Below, one piece after another: positions 17,401-23,867 of a stretch of 23,867 nt of DNA. How positions within the stretch are numbered: the stretch's first letter is position 1; every line of letters starts with the position of its first letter. Made by a program: the position numbers and the translations under genes. Origin of the DNA: a virus; the IMG/VR virus record IMGVR_UViG_3300020419_000080, positions 1 through 23,867 of that record. The stretch is one strand, 5' to 3'. The notes below the pieces were generated by a model. It made no database searches, was not told the origin of the DNA, and saw nothing but the letters and a program-made list of their open reading frames with translations.

Positions 17401-20400
17401 CAGAAGGAGATATAGTTAACGCTAAAATTACTGCTGGTGTTATCACATCTATAGTTGGTACTTATGGTACTATTACGACTCTTGATGTAGAGACATTAGA
17501 TGCTCAATCATTAAGCATTACTGGTGTTGCTGCTACTGATATCGTTGGTACTGCTGCGTCAATCACAACGATTGATGTCACCAACATGGATGTCAATGAT
17601 GTTAAGGTACTTGCTGGTTTAGCAACTGACTTTGCGATTACTAACCTTGTAACTCAGGTTGGTATTGCTACATCTGCATTCATAACATCTGGTTTTATGA
17701 CATCACTATACGACTCCACTGGAGTTGTTGGTGTTAATACTCAGCATGTATTAAGTACTAATACTGATGGTACTATCACTTGGCGTGAACCTGCTCAAGT
17801 TGGTATTGCTACTGTTAACCCTGCTGATGATGTATGGTTTGTTGACACACATGGTGTTGATGCTTATGATGCGTCTCGTGGTCGTACTGTTGATAGACCT
17901 TTCAGATCGATTAGATACGCTTTATCAAGAATTTCTAATAGGTATGAGCATACCTACAATGGTGGTACTGCTACAAACGCAGTTAATGTTCAAAGTGGTG
18001 CTGAGTCAGGTAATCAAAAATCTCCTAATGGAGCAACTTATAATGAGCAAACTGGAGAGTTAACTCTAGCATTTGGATCTGCTCACGGATTATCAACGAA
18101 CGATACAATTACTCTTGATAACAATTCATTATCATTCACCTGTACGATGGATGGTAATACTGCAAGTAAGACTTATCCTCGTGCTGGTAGTGATCCTATT
18201 GCTGGTGTAACAACTGCTGTTACAGTACTCACTACAACTTCATTAAAAATTAATGTTAATGTCTCTCCTATAATCAGAGGTGTTAATGAAATATTGAATA
18301 TTGGTGGTGGTGTATATGAAGAGACATTCCCATTATATGTTCCCGATGGATTAACTGTTAAGGGTGCTGGTCTTCGTGCTACTAAGATTAAACCAACTGT
18401 TGCTACTAAACAGAAAGACTGTTTCTTAATGAATGATAGAACAGTTGTTGAGGATGTAACTATCTCTGACATGTACTTTGATACCGCAGGTAATCAAGGT
18501 TTTGCATTTAAGTATCAACCTGGTATTGCTATTACTAGCAGATCACCTTATGTACAGCGTGTAACAGTATTCAACAAAGGTACTAATCAAACTGCTGCAG
18601 ATCCTTATGGTTTTGGTTCTGCTGATTCAGCTCCATCTTCTTACATATCTGGTGCTGGTGCATATGTAGATGGTTCACAAGCACAATCTTCTTCTCTTGA
18701 AGCAGCAATGCTATTCAATGAAGTAACCTTCATTGTACCTAATAATAAGGGTATTGTAATGACCAATGGAGCTCGTGTTGAGTTCCTTAACTGTTTCACA
18801 TACTTCGCTTCTGAAGGTATTAGAGGTGAATCTGGTACAGTCGGTCTTTCATCTGCTGGTAAGACAAGATTAAGATTAACTGGTATTACTACAACATCAG
18901 CACTTGGTATAGGTAATACTATTACCTACTATGACACTGATGCTGTTACTGGATTAGCTACTGCTGTTGTTGCTGGTTATGATGGAACATATCTTGATGT
19001 AACTGGTAAGCAAACTGGATTTGAAATAATTAACAACAGAACTGCTAAGACACTTACATTTAATGGACATGCTCAATTAGACACTACTGTCAAGAAATTT
19101 GGTAGTGCATCACTTAAGTTAGATGGTACTAACGATTCTGTTAGTGCAGCATCCCATGATCAGTTTGGATTTGGTACAGATGAATTTGCTGTTGGTTTCT
19201 GGGTTTACAGAAACTCTACTGGATTAACTAGTGCTACTGCTCTTGACTTTAGAGATTCAGGAACAGATGCAAGTGGTTTAAGTATTGCCTTCAGAGGTAG
19301 TGAATACGATGTTCGTGTTGGAAATACAACAGCATTATCGGCTGCTAGTGCAGGTATTACAACTGGTGCATGGCATCATATCGCTGTTGCTAAAGTAGGT
19401 ACAAAATTAATAGCATATTCTAATGGTGCTAAGAGAGCTGAAGCAACATCATATAGTACTGATCTTGGTTTACAGAAACCTGTTGTAATTGGTGCTGACT
19501 TTGATGGTGCTGCTAATGCGGTTACAGGTTGGTTTGATGATGTATTTGTTCAAAAAGGATTGCATCCATTCCCAGATGGTGCATATACTTATGGTTATAG
19601 TGCTGAGGCTGCTGGTAATAGGAAGACTTCATTACTAGTTAACTTTAACGGAACTAACGGTGTTACTACTGCTACTGATAATGTAGCAGTTACTCAAGAT
19701 ATTAGAATCACTCAACCTAACAGTGGAGTAGGAACTGCTAGTAAGATCATCCTTGCTGATTACAGTCAGTTTGGTGCTGACATGCGTTCAGTTGGTTGTG
19801 CTGTTGAGTACGGTCAAAAGGGTGTTGTTGCTGATGGTGATGGTGTAACACTAAGGTGTTTTGCACTTAACTTTAACCATGTTGGTTCTGGTGGTGATAT
19901 TACTAACGATCCTAACCTAGCAATACAGGCAAATGAAGTAACTCAGGTTAATAACGGTGATGTATCATTTGTAAGTATTGACCAAAAAGGAGACTTCCGT
20001 GTTGGTGATGCGTTTTATGTTGACCAAGAAAATGGTACTGTAGCATTCTCTCAACAGGTAACCAGTCTTCAGGCACTATCAAACTTAACTGTTTCAGATT
20101 CTTCTGGTAATAGTAGTCAAATAACACCTACTAGTGGTACATTTGGTAACATCCAAATCGCTGGTAATAACATTGAATCTACTACAGGTGATATTAACAT
20201 TGACCCTGCTGGTGCTGGTGATATTAACATCACTGGTGATGTCAATGTTTTAGGTATCTTAACTGCTACAGTTATTCAGTTAGATGCATTCCAGAAAGGT
20301 GATACATCTATTGCTTTAACTGATAGTGGTAGTGATGGTACTATCGTTTCAAGTACTGAGAATACTGAAGCGATGCGTATCGATGCCAATCAAAAAATTG

Positions 20401-21647
20401 GTATTGGAACTGCTACTGTTAGAGATAGATTAGATGTATTAGACACTGCTAGATTCGAGAGAATCAACGCTACAGGCGTTGTAACAGTCAGCAGTAGTGC
20501 AGATGTTAATAACCTCGATGCAGTAGATGCTAAGATCGCTACAGGTCTTGCTACAAACTTTACAGTAGGTCAAACAAGAGGTGATGGATCATTAACTATC
20601 AATTCACCTGTTGGACTTAACAGTCATACAGATGTCCCCGACAATGTTGAGTTTAGAGTGGGTGAAAACTCCGACTTTAAGTTCTATCATCAGGATACTG
20701 ATGCATTTGCTAACAGAGGACATAGTATTATTCAGCATAGTAATGGTAATGCTACTTACGGTAGATTACAAATAAGAAGTGATTACTTCAGTGTACAAAC
20801 TGCTACAGGTAATAGCGACTTCTTAATGGCAGACAGTAAGACTGTCAAGTTGATGTATGCTGATACTGCAGCTTCAGGTGATGGTGCTAGATTGATTGTT
20901 AGAGCATCTGGTTCAGAGATGCTTGGTATAGTTACCTTTAAGGATAACGGTGTTTATAAGGGAGAAGTTGCAATTGGTTCTTCTATAACAGCAACTGCTG
21001 GTGTAGTAACTGCCAATGCTGTTGACCTTGCTGATGCTGACATTCTTGACGCTAAGATCACTGCTGGTTTAGCAACTGACTTTGCAATAACAAATGCCAG
21101 AATACAAACTGGTATTGCTACTGAGATGACCTTCGCTGGTTTCTCAACCTTCGTTGGTATAGCAACATTCCAAGACGACATATATATCGCTGGTAACTTA
21201 AATGTTATTGGTGATGTTGTATACGATGAGGTTAATGGTAGAAACATTAAGATTACTGGAATCAGTACCTTTAATGAAGTTGTCGTTGTTGGAGTAACCA
21301 CTATATTTGACATTAAGATCGGTGCTGGTAGTTCTACCACTAAGATCGAAACTAATAGCGGTGAACTAGTTCTAGATTCTGCTGCTGGTCAAGTAACAGT
21401 TCAAGATAACTTCCAAGTAGTTGGATACGGTACATTCAAGAATGGTTTATACTATCGCTCAGATCAAGATGGAAGCACTGGTATTGGATACAGTGGTCCA
21501 AATGGAATGGGTTACTTTGAAGCAGATGGAAGACTAGTAAGTACAGCAAGTACAGTTGGTTTCTTAACTACTTCTAACTATGTGATGACCACAAACGCTG
21601 GTGGAGTTCCAACATGGACAGACTCAATTGATGGAGGATTCTTCTAA
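14457..21647 (+). CDS. Giant mosaic tail fibre / adhesin-like structural protein
   Basis: The 2396-residue product is a mosaic of fibre domains. Residues about 117-150 hold GNLNVTGDLTYDEVN, a motif repeated near the C terminus. Residues about 239-300 and 448-505 contain NIAIG.SA, NLFLG..AG and NVAIGNSAG steps, as in YadA-type left-handed beta rolls. Residues about 600-1042 are 60-residue tandem repeats with one 91-residue interruption. From about 1120, DVWFVDTHGVDAYDASRG and RPFRSIRYAL begin a pectate-lyase-like beta-helix section, interrupted by a YPR module at about 1191-1273. About 1530-1708 is a LamG/concanavalin-like domain (KFGSASLKLDGTND, FAVGFWVYR, GAWHHIAVAK, WFDDVFV). Later come GENSDFKFYH and a YDEVN block. 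A likely trimeric host-recognition fibre is inferred. I see no S74 intramolecular chaperone motif at the C terminus, which ends IDGGFF. It occupies the T4 gp12/wac region just before gp13. Confidence 0.85.
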   Translation: MAATILIKRTQGTSPPTAAPVGTGVSFGELVYTYDTSDVGAGKSYKKLYIGNPAGPTQPPIVVGGEYYTQMLPENPADFGKPVASKAVILNPSGQVVSWNVQTDLNVGASATVTSDLTVGGNLNVTGDLTYDEVNARNWNITGVGTIPTLYVTDITDTLNLQSKVGIISALSGVGGTFNDFNSTSAQFEQINVSHASTTKNLTVTGIATIEDNVDFRTQLIRIGREAGELETDGTDRQGFFIGNWAGQQAGLGNNTKRNIAIGHSAFQKGGKTKAESNLFLGHFAGQEAEGSHNIYIGDKVGQDLGSQSVITYGETGNASTISFSDGSSLGNDPYAYRVYGTTDNFSNLQGGDWAFEISQLGDLGTINSAVTGNLSFNIGTCTNAHLGKLIGQQFKVKGQDNFALLTDNNDAIYLSGGSIGLTDTYGFIVVRSGITTNSGKEDHDQNIGIGREALWGAGISTNQSNNIAIGAFALYNVYGSDNVAIGNSAGANNTGSNNVIIGKGQDVRYPDQDDQLVIGSGDVKWVSGNSDGWVGVGTTTPTALLDVDGDVNITGVATVPQLDVNNLGIEDIKITAGLATDLAVTNLVNSVGIITNAYIDVGVVTSLVGTYATITVFDTETADLRDVKITAGIITDIVGTAATITTIDATVTDIIHGNIVAGVITSITGIYATITNFDTELADLKDVKITSGIITDIVGTAATITTIDATEGDIVNAKITAGIITSQVGTYATITVFDTETADLRDVKITAGIITDIVGTAATITTIDATEGDIVNAKITAGVVTSLVGTYSTIQDVNITHDFRVGGASTFVGNVTFQGGVIGLGDSTSDAIVFNADIDSSFIPDDDDTYNLGAATQQWKDLHIDGTAYIDDLSVDSTVGVYATITTFDTETADLKDVKITSGIITDIVGTAATITTIDATEGDIVNAKITAGVVTSIVGTYATITNFDTETADLKDVKITAGIITDIVGTAASITTIDVTEGDIVNAKITAGVITSIVGTYGTITTLDVETLDAQSLSITGVAATDIVGTAASITTIDVTNMDVNDVKVLAGLATDFAITNLVTQVGIATSAFITSGFMTSLYDSTGVVGVNTQHVLSTNTDGTITWREPAQVGIATVNPADDVWFVDTHGVDAYDASRGRTVDRPFRSIRYALSRISNRYEHTYNGGTATNAVNVQSGAESGNQKSPNGATYNEQTGELTLAFGSAHGLSTNDTITLDNNSLSFTCTMDGNTASKTYPRAGSDPIAGVTTAVTVLTTTSLKINVNVSPIIRGVNEILNIGGGVYEETFPLYVPDGLTVKGAGLRATKIKPTVATKQKDCFLMNDRTVVEDVTISDMYFDTAGNQGFAFKYQPGIAITSRSPYVQRVTVFNKGTNQTAADPYGFGSADSAPSSYISGAGAYVDGSQAQSSSLEAAMLFNEVTFIVPNNKGIVMTNGARVEFLNCFTYFASEGIRGESGTVGLSSAGKTRLRLTGITTTSALGIGNTITYYDTDAVTGLATAVVAGYDGTYLDVTGKQTGFEIINNRTAKTLTFNGHAQLDTTVKKFGSASLKLDGTNDSVSAASHDQFGFGTDEFAVGFWVYRNSTGLTSATALDFRDSGTDASGLSIAFRGSEYDVRVGNTTALSAASAGITTGAWHHIAVAKVGTKLIAYSNGAKRAEATSYSTDLGLQKPVVIGADFDGAANAVTGWFDDVFVQKGLHPFPDGAYTYGYSAEAAGNRKTSLLVNFNGTNGVTTATDNVAVTQDIRITQPNSGVGTASKIILADYSQFGADMRSVGCAVEYGQKGVVADGDGVTLRCFALNFNHVGSGGDITNDPNLAIQANEVTQVNNGDVSFVSIDQKGDFRVGDAFYVDQENGTVAFSQQVTSLQALSNLTVSDSSGNSSQITPTSGTFGNIQIAGNNIESTTGDINIDPAGAGDINITGDVNVLGILTATVIQLDAFQKGDTSIALTDSGSDGTIVSSTENTEAMRIDANQKIGIGTATVRDRLDVLDTARFERINATGVVTVSSSADVNNLDAVDAKIATGLATNFTVGQTRGDGSLTINSPVGLNSHTDVPDNVEFRVGENSDFKFYHQDTDAFANRGHSIIQHSNGNATYGRLQIRSDYFSVQTATGNSDFLMADSKTVKLMYADTAASGDGARLIVRASGSEMLGIVTFKDNGVYKGEVAIGSSITATAGVVTANAVDLADADILDAKITAGLATDFAITNARIQTGIATEMTFAGFSTFVGIATFQDDIYIAGNLNVIGDVVYDEVNGRNIKITGISTFNEVVVVGVTTIFDIKIGAGSSTTKIETNSGELVLDSAAGQVTVQDNFQVVGYGTFKNGLYYRSDQDGSTGIGYSGPNGMGYFEADGRLVSTASTVGFLTTSNYVMTTNAGGVPTWTDSIDGGFF
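15171..15970 (+). repeat. Two YadA-like beta-roll motif clusters in the fibre
   Basis: Cluster one (about 15171-15370) encodes GFFIGNWAG, NIAIGHSAF, NLFLGHFAG and NIYIGDKVG. Cluster two (about 15798-15970) encodes NIGIGREAL, NIAIGAFAL, NVAIGNSAG and NVIIGKG. These N-(I/V/L)-x-(I/L)-G-x-x-(A/V) steps, each about 14-24 residues apart, are characteristic of trimeric autotransporter head repeats, which form left-handed beta rolls. The segment between them (15371-15797) lacks the motif and probably forms a separate domain. Their presence argues for a trimeric fibre. Confidence 0.75.
16254..17582 (+). repeat. 180-bp in-frame tandem repeats with one interruption
   Basis: The protein repeat is 60 residues made of two similar 30-residue halves: IT(A/S)GIITDIVGTAATITTIDA, TEGDIVNAK, then ITAGVVTS(L/I)VGTYATIT, .FDTETADL(R/K)DVK. 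Unit starts are at 16344, 16524 and 16704, then at 17157, 17337 and 17517, so the period is exactly 180 bp within each block. The blocks are offset by an extra 273 bp (91 codons). Stretches of adjacent units are identical or nearly so at DNA level, for example TCTTAGAGATGTTAA around 16328-16342 and again 360 bp later. Confidence 0.9.
16837..17096 (+). other. Non-repeat insert that splits the 180-bp array
   Basis: Here the 30-residue rhythm stops. The encoded segment includes DFRVGGASTFVGNVTFQGG, then SSFIPDDDDTYNLG and WKDLHIDGTAYIDDL, a pattern (D..YNLG....WKDL.IDGTAY) I recall from other marine phage structural proteins. It adds exactly 273 bp of phase to the array. It may be a knob or registration domain between two rod segments (inference). 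Confidence 0.7.
18027..18273 (+). repeat. Single YPR module inside the fibre
   Basis: This segment encodes one complete copy of the module tandemly repeated at 111-2560: NGATYNEQTGELTLAFGSAHG, then NNSLSFTC.MDG....KTYPR..SDP, then TSLKINVNVSP. It has the same internal order and about the same length (82 codons) as the modules of the first giant protein. It interrupts the beta-helix-like section between the RPFRSIRYAL motif and GGGVYEETFPLYVPDG. Confidence 0.85.
19042..19590 (+). other. LamG / concanavalin A-like lectin domain inside the fibre
   Basis: About 180 residues (roughly 1529-1711) show the laminin-G-3 order: KFGSASLKLDGTNDSVS, FGFGTDEFAVGFWVY, LSIAFRGSEYDVRVG, GAWHHIAVAKVGTKLIAYSN, then PVVIGADFDGAANAVTGWFDD VFVQKGLHPF. 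Such domains bind glycans in many secreted and viral proteins. It is the best candidate for receptor contact in this window (inference). The flanking sequence reads like one beta-helix domain split by this unit. Confidence 0.8.
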
Positions 21648-21651
21648 TGGC
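21627..21651 (+). promoter_or_regulatory. Shine-Dalgarno and start junction of gp13, embedded in IDGG codons
   Basis: ATTGATGGAGG at 21627-21637, 7 bases, then TAATGGC. GGAGGA (21633-21638) lies 8 bases before the gp13 ATG at 21647, and stop and start overlap by one base. The arrangement and spacing are the same as at 14437-14461. Confidence 0.85.
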
Positions 21652-22468
21652 AAAACCAAATAGTAGGGCAACATTACAAGATTATTGTTTAAGACAATTA
21701 GGTGCTCCAATTCTGGAGATTAATGTTGCCGATGAGCAAGTTGACGACTTAATGGATGACTCTCTACAGTTTTTCTATGAGAGACATTTTGATGGTGTAG
21801 AAAAGGTATTGCTTAAGTATCAACTTACTGAAGAAGATAAGAGAAGAGGTAGAGCAAGAGGTGGTGATAATAATTTAGGTATTACTAGTACAACTACTGC
21901 ATCTGGTGTATTTGAGGAAAATTCCAATTATATAACTGTACCTGATTCTATATTAGGAATTGAAAGAGTTATGCAATTTGATAGTAGTGGACTTAGTAAT
22001 GGTATGTTTAACTTGAAGTATCAGTTGTTTTTAAATGATGTTGCTTTTAACATGGGGTATGATGGTCTCCTAAATTATTCTATGACCAAGACATATCTAG
22101 AAGATATTAATTTCTTATTGACTACATCTACTCAGATTAGATACAACAAGAGAAACAATAAGCTTTATTTTGATATTGATTGGGCTTCTACTACTGTTGG
22201 TCATTATGTATTAATTGAGTGTTATAGAATTATGGATCCTTCTAACTATAGTGAAGTATATAATGATTCTTTCTTGAAGAGATATCTAACAGCAAAGATT
22301 AAAAAGCAATGGGGTCAGAACCTCATCAAATTCCAAGGAGTTAAACTTCCTGGTGGTATAGAACTTAATGGTCGTCAGATCTATGAAGATGGTGATCTAG
22401 AGTTAAGAGAAATTGAAGAGAAGATGCTCAGTACTTATGAAATTCCAGTCCTTGACATGATAGGTTAA
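21647..22468 (+). CDS. gp13: Neck protein gp13 (head completion)
   Basis: The 273-residue product matches the T4 gp13 family, which with gp14 forms the neck connecting the DNA-filled head to the tail. Family signatures are LRQLGAPIL.INV...Q.DD..DD.L.F..E.HFDGV in residues 15-50 and a C-terminal LPGGIELNGRQIYEDG (about 237-252) followed by E..LRE.EE, comparable with LPGGV.IDGQRL...A.LE in T4. T4 gp13 is 309 residues, so this is somewhat shorter and complete. The start is fixed by a strong GGAGGA site and the overlap with the fibre stop. It overlaps gp14 by TAATG (22466-22470), keeping the T4 order 13-14. Confidence 0.95.
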   Translation: MAKPNSRATLQDYCLRQLGAPILEINVADEQVDDLMDDSLQFFYERHFDGVEKVLLKYQLTEEDKRRGRARGGDNNLGITSTTTASGVFEENSNYITVPDSILGIERVMQFDSSGLSNGMFNLKYQLFLNDVAFNMGYDGLLNYSMTKTYLEDINFLLTTSTQIRYNKRNNKLYFDIDWASTTVGHYVLIECYRIMDPSNYSEVYNDSFLKRYLTAKIKKQWGQNLIKFQGVKLPGGIELNGRQIYEDGDLELREIEEKMLSTYEIPVLDMIG

Positions 22469-23867
22469 TGCCGTTATCCCCCTTTTTCCAACATGGTTCA
22501 CCCGATGAGCAGAGACTTATACAGTCACTGGTCGATGAACAGATTGGAATGTTTGGTTTAGATTGCTACTACATTCCTAGGAAACAAATAGTTACTGATG
22601 ATATTTTAGGTGAAGTTCAATCATCAAAATTCAACGATAATTATATTATCGAAGCATACCTAAACAACTATGAGGGTTACGCTAAGGGTAGTGATATAAT
22701 GACTAAGTTTGGGATCAACTTACAGAATGAAATTACTTTAACAATATCAAGAGAAAGGTTCGAGGATTTTATTGCACCATTTCAGTTTAATTCAACAAAT
22801 TTAAATGCTGCTAGAGATGGTGATATTGATTTTGGAACTAGACCTAAGGAAGGTGATTTAATTTGGTTTCCGTTAGGAGAAAGATTATTTGAGATTAAGC
22901 AAGTTGAGCATGAGCAACCATTCTTCCAGTTAGGTAAGAACTATACATATGAACTTCAATGTGAACTATTCCAGTTACAAGACGAGATTATCGATACCAA
23001 TGTTGTTGGTATAGATGAAAGATTAAGTGAAGAAGGATATATTACTACAGTAAGTCTTGCTGGTATAGGATCTACTGCTCAAGCATCTGTTGACACTTTT
23101 GCATTATCTGGTGCATTACGGAAGATTACATTAAATGATGATGGTTCTGGATATACTACAGTACCTTCTGTTAGTGTGTCACCATCTCCTGCTGGTGTAT
23201 CAACATCTCTTGGTCAGGTAGTTGGATTTACAACCACTAGTGGCAACCTTGCTTCCATAGATTATGTTGCTATAACTAATCCAGGTTTTGCTTATGTTGA
23301 ACCACCTACTATTGGATTTGGTACTCCAGGTGTGGGTGCTGCTGCTACTTCTACATTAACTAATAGTGGTATTGCATCTATTAGAATCACTCAACCAGGA
23401 TTTAATTATGTTGCTCCACCTATAGTTACTATTCAACATCCACAGTATGTTGATAAACAGTATCAGTTTACTGGTATTGCGACTGCTGGAATGATGGAAA
23501 TTGTTGGTATTAATACTATGGCAAATATTGCTATCGGTCATACTATTAACTTCAAGACTTTTGGTGCTGTGACACTTATTGGTGGTGCTAAAGTAACATC
23601 TATTGGTACTAGCAGTGTTGGTATTGGTACTTCTCTTGGTGGTACTGGAACTGCATCTGGTGTTACCTTTGTTGGTACTGGTGCTATGGTTGGTGCTAAG
23701 GCAGGTCAAGTACAAGCAACTGCTGTTGCTACATTGTCCAGTGATGCAATGTTTAGAATATATCTAACAGATGCTGGTGTTGGTTATGAAGCAACTCCAA
23801 CTGTTTCTATTAGTGCTCCATTAAGTGTTGGTCTTGGAACTTATCATCTAAATGAAAGGGTTGTTGG
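22468..23867 (+). CDS. gp14: Neck protein gp14 with long beta-rich C-terminal extension (3' partial)
   Basis: The frame is open from the ATG at 22468 to the window end (466 codons plus two bases). Residues about 13-170 match T4 gp14: L..EQIGMFGLDCYYIPR, KFND.Y.IEAYLNNYEGY, FG....NEITLTI, KEGDLIWFPLG..LFEIKQVE and FFQLGKNYTYEL. T4 gp14 is 256 residues and ends soon after this region. Here the protein continues for at least 290 residues with GxGY/P-type beta repeats (GSGYTTVPSVSVS near 23143, GFAYVEPPTIGFG near 23284, GFNYVAPPIVTIQ near 23398, GVGYEATPTVSIS near 23773). The start overlaps the gp13 stop; AGG at 22462-22464 is a weak ribosome binding site. The neck core function is secure; the extension probably decorates the neck surface, perhaps as a whisker or collar element (inference). 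Confidence 0.93.
   Translation, partial: MPLSPFFQHGSPDEQRLIQSLVDEQIGMFGLDCYYIPRKQIVTDDILGEVQSSKFNDNYIIEAYLNNYEGYAKGSDIMTKFGINLQNEITLTISRERFEDFIAPFQFNSTNLNAARDGDIDFGTRPKEGDLIWFPLGERLFEIKQVEHEQPFFQLGKNYTYELQCELFQLQDEIIDTNVVGIDERLSEEGYITTVSLAGIGSTAQASVDTFALSGALRKITLNDDGSGYTTVPSVSVSPSPAGVSTSLGQVVGFTTTSGNLASIDYVAITNPGFAYVEPPTIGFGTPGVGAAATSTLTNSGIASIRITQPGFNYVAPPIVTIQHPQYVDKQYQFTGIATAGMMEIVGINTMANIAIGHTINFKTFGAVTLIGGAKVTSIGTSSVGIGTSLGGTGTASGVTFVGTGAMVGAKAGQVQATAVATLSSDAMFRIYLTDAGVGYEATPTVSISAPLSVGLGTYHLNERVV

Noticed and set aside
16254-17582. CRISPR array or intergenic tandem repeat
   Set aside because: The 180-bp units are contiguous, in frame and coding, with no spacers of foreign sequence.
17815-17935. 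Active pectate lyase or glycan-degrading enzyme in the fibre
   Set aside because: The DVWFVDTHG...RPFRSIRYAL stretch resembles the entry to a beta-helix fold, but I can see no catalytic set, so only a structural fold is inferred.
1-23867. tRNA genes, integrase, transposon ends or auxiliary metabolic genes
   Set aside because: None seen on either strand; the window is fully occupied by virion structural genes.

Overview
The window reads as one continuous late structural block of a T4-like marine contractile-tail phage. I infer a cyanophage-type virus (Prochlorococcus/Synechococcus) or a related pelagiphage. The basis is three recognisable T4 orthologues in T4 order (baseplate wedge gp8, neck gp13, neck gp14), AT-rich DNA, a perfect T4-type late promoter (TATAAATA), all genes on the + strand with almost no spacer DNA, and giant beta-rich Gly/Thr/Ser/Ile/Val proteins typical of marine T4-like virions. 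No photosynthesis or other host-derived metabolic gene is present, so the host cannot be fixed from this window.

Layout. (1) 1-4529: the 3' part of a giant structural protein in the slot where T4 has gene 7. Its visible N-terminal half is an array of about 85-residue modules carrying an F-x-C...YPR-x-(S/T)DP signature. (2) 4525-4532: a late promoter overlapping that gene's stop codon. (3) 4567-6138: gp8, enlarged relative to T4 by an internal beta insert. (4) 6143-13528: a 2461-residue DUF4815-type tail protein with a proline-rich hinge. (5) 13525-14457: four small genes (65, 55, 111 and 71 codons). The 55-codon gene at 13719-13886 is easily missed because of its length. (6) 14457-21647: a 2396-residue fibre with YadA-like beta-roll motifs, a 180-bp in-frame tandem repeat array, a beta-helix-like section, one stray YPR module and a LamG/concanavalin-like domain. 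(7) 21647-22468: gp13. (8) 22468 to the window end: gp14, incomplete at its 3' end and already much longer than T4 gp14.

The genes fit an assembly line for the baseplate, its fibres and the head-tail connector. gp8 and probably the upstream giant protein build the wedge. The DUF4815 protein and the 2396-residue fibre with their small partners take the position where T4 has genes 9-12 and wac. gp13/gp14 close the head-tail joint. From the DUF4815 gene on, nearly every junction is an ATGA or TAATG overlap, suggesting translational coupling from a transcript that may begin at the promoter ahead of gp8. The clearest anomalies are exchange of repeat modules between unrelated-looking virion proteins and two near-identical gene junctions in which the C-terminal Asp-Gly-Gly codons also form the ribosome binding site of the next gene. 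There is no sign of a defence, CRISPR, integrase or tRNA locus. No stretch over 300 bases lacks a gene; the only spacers are 4530-4566, 6139-6142 and 13887-13906.
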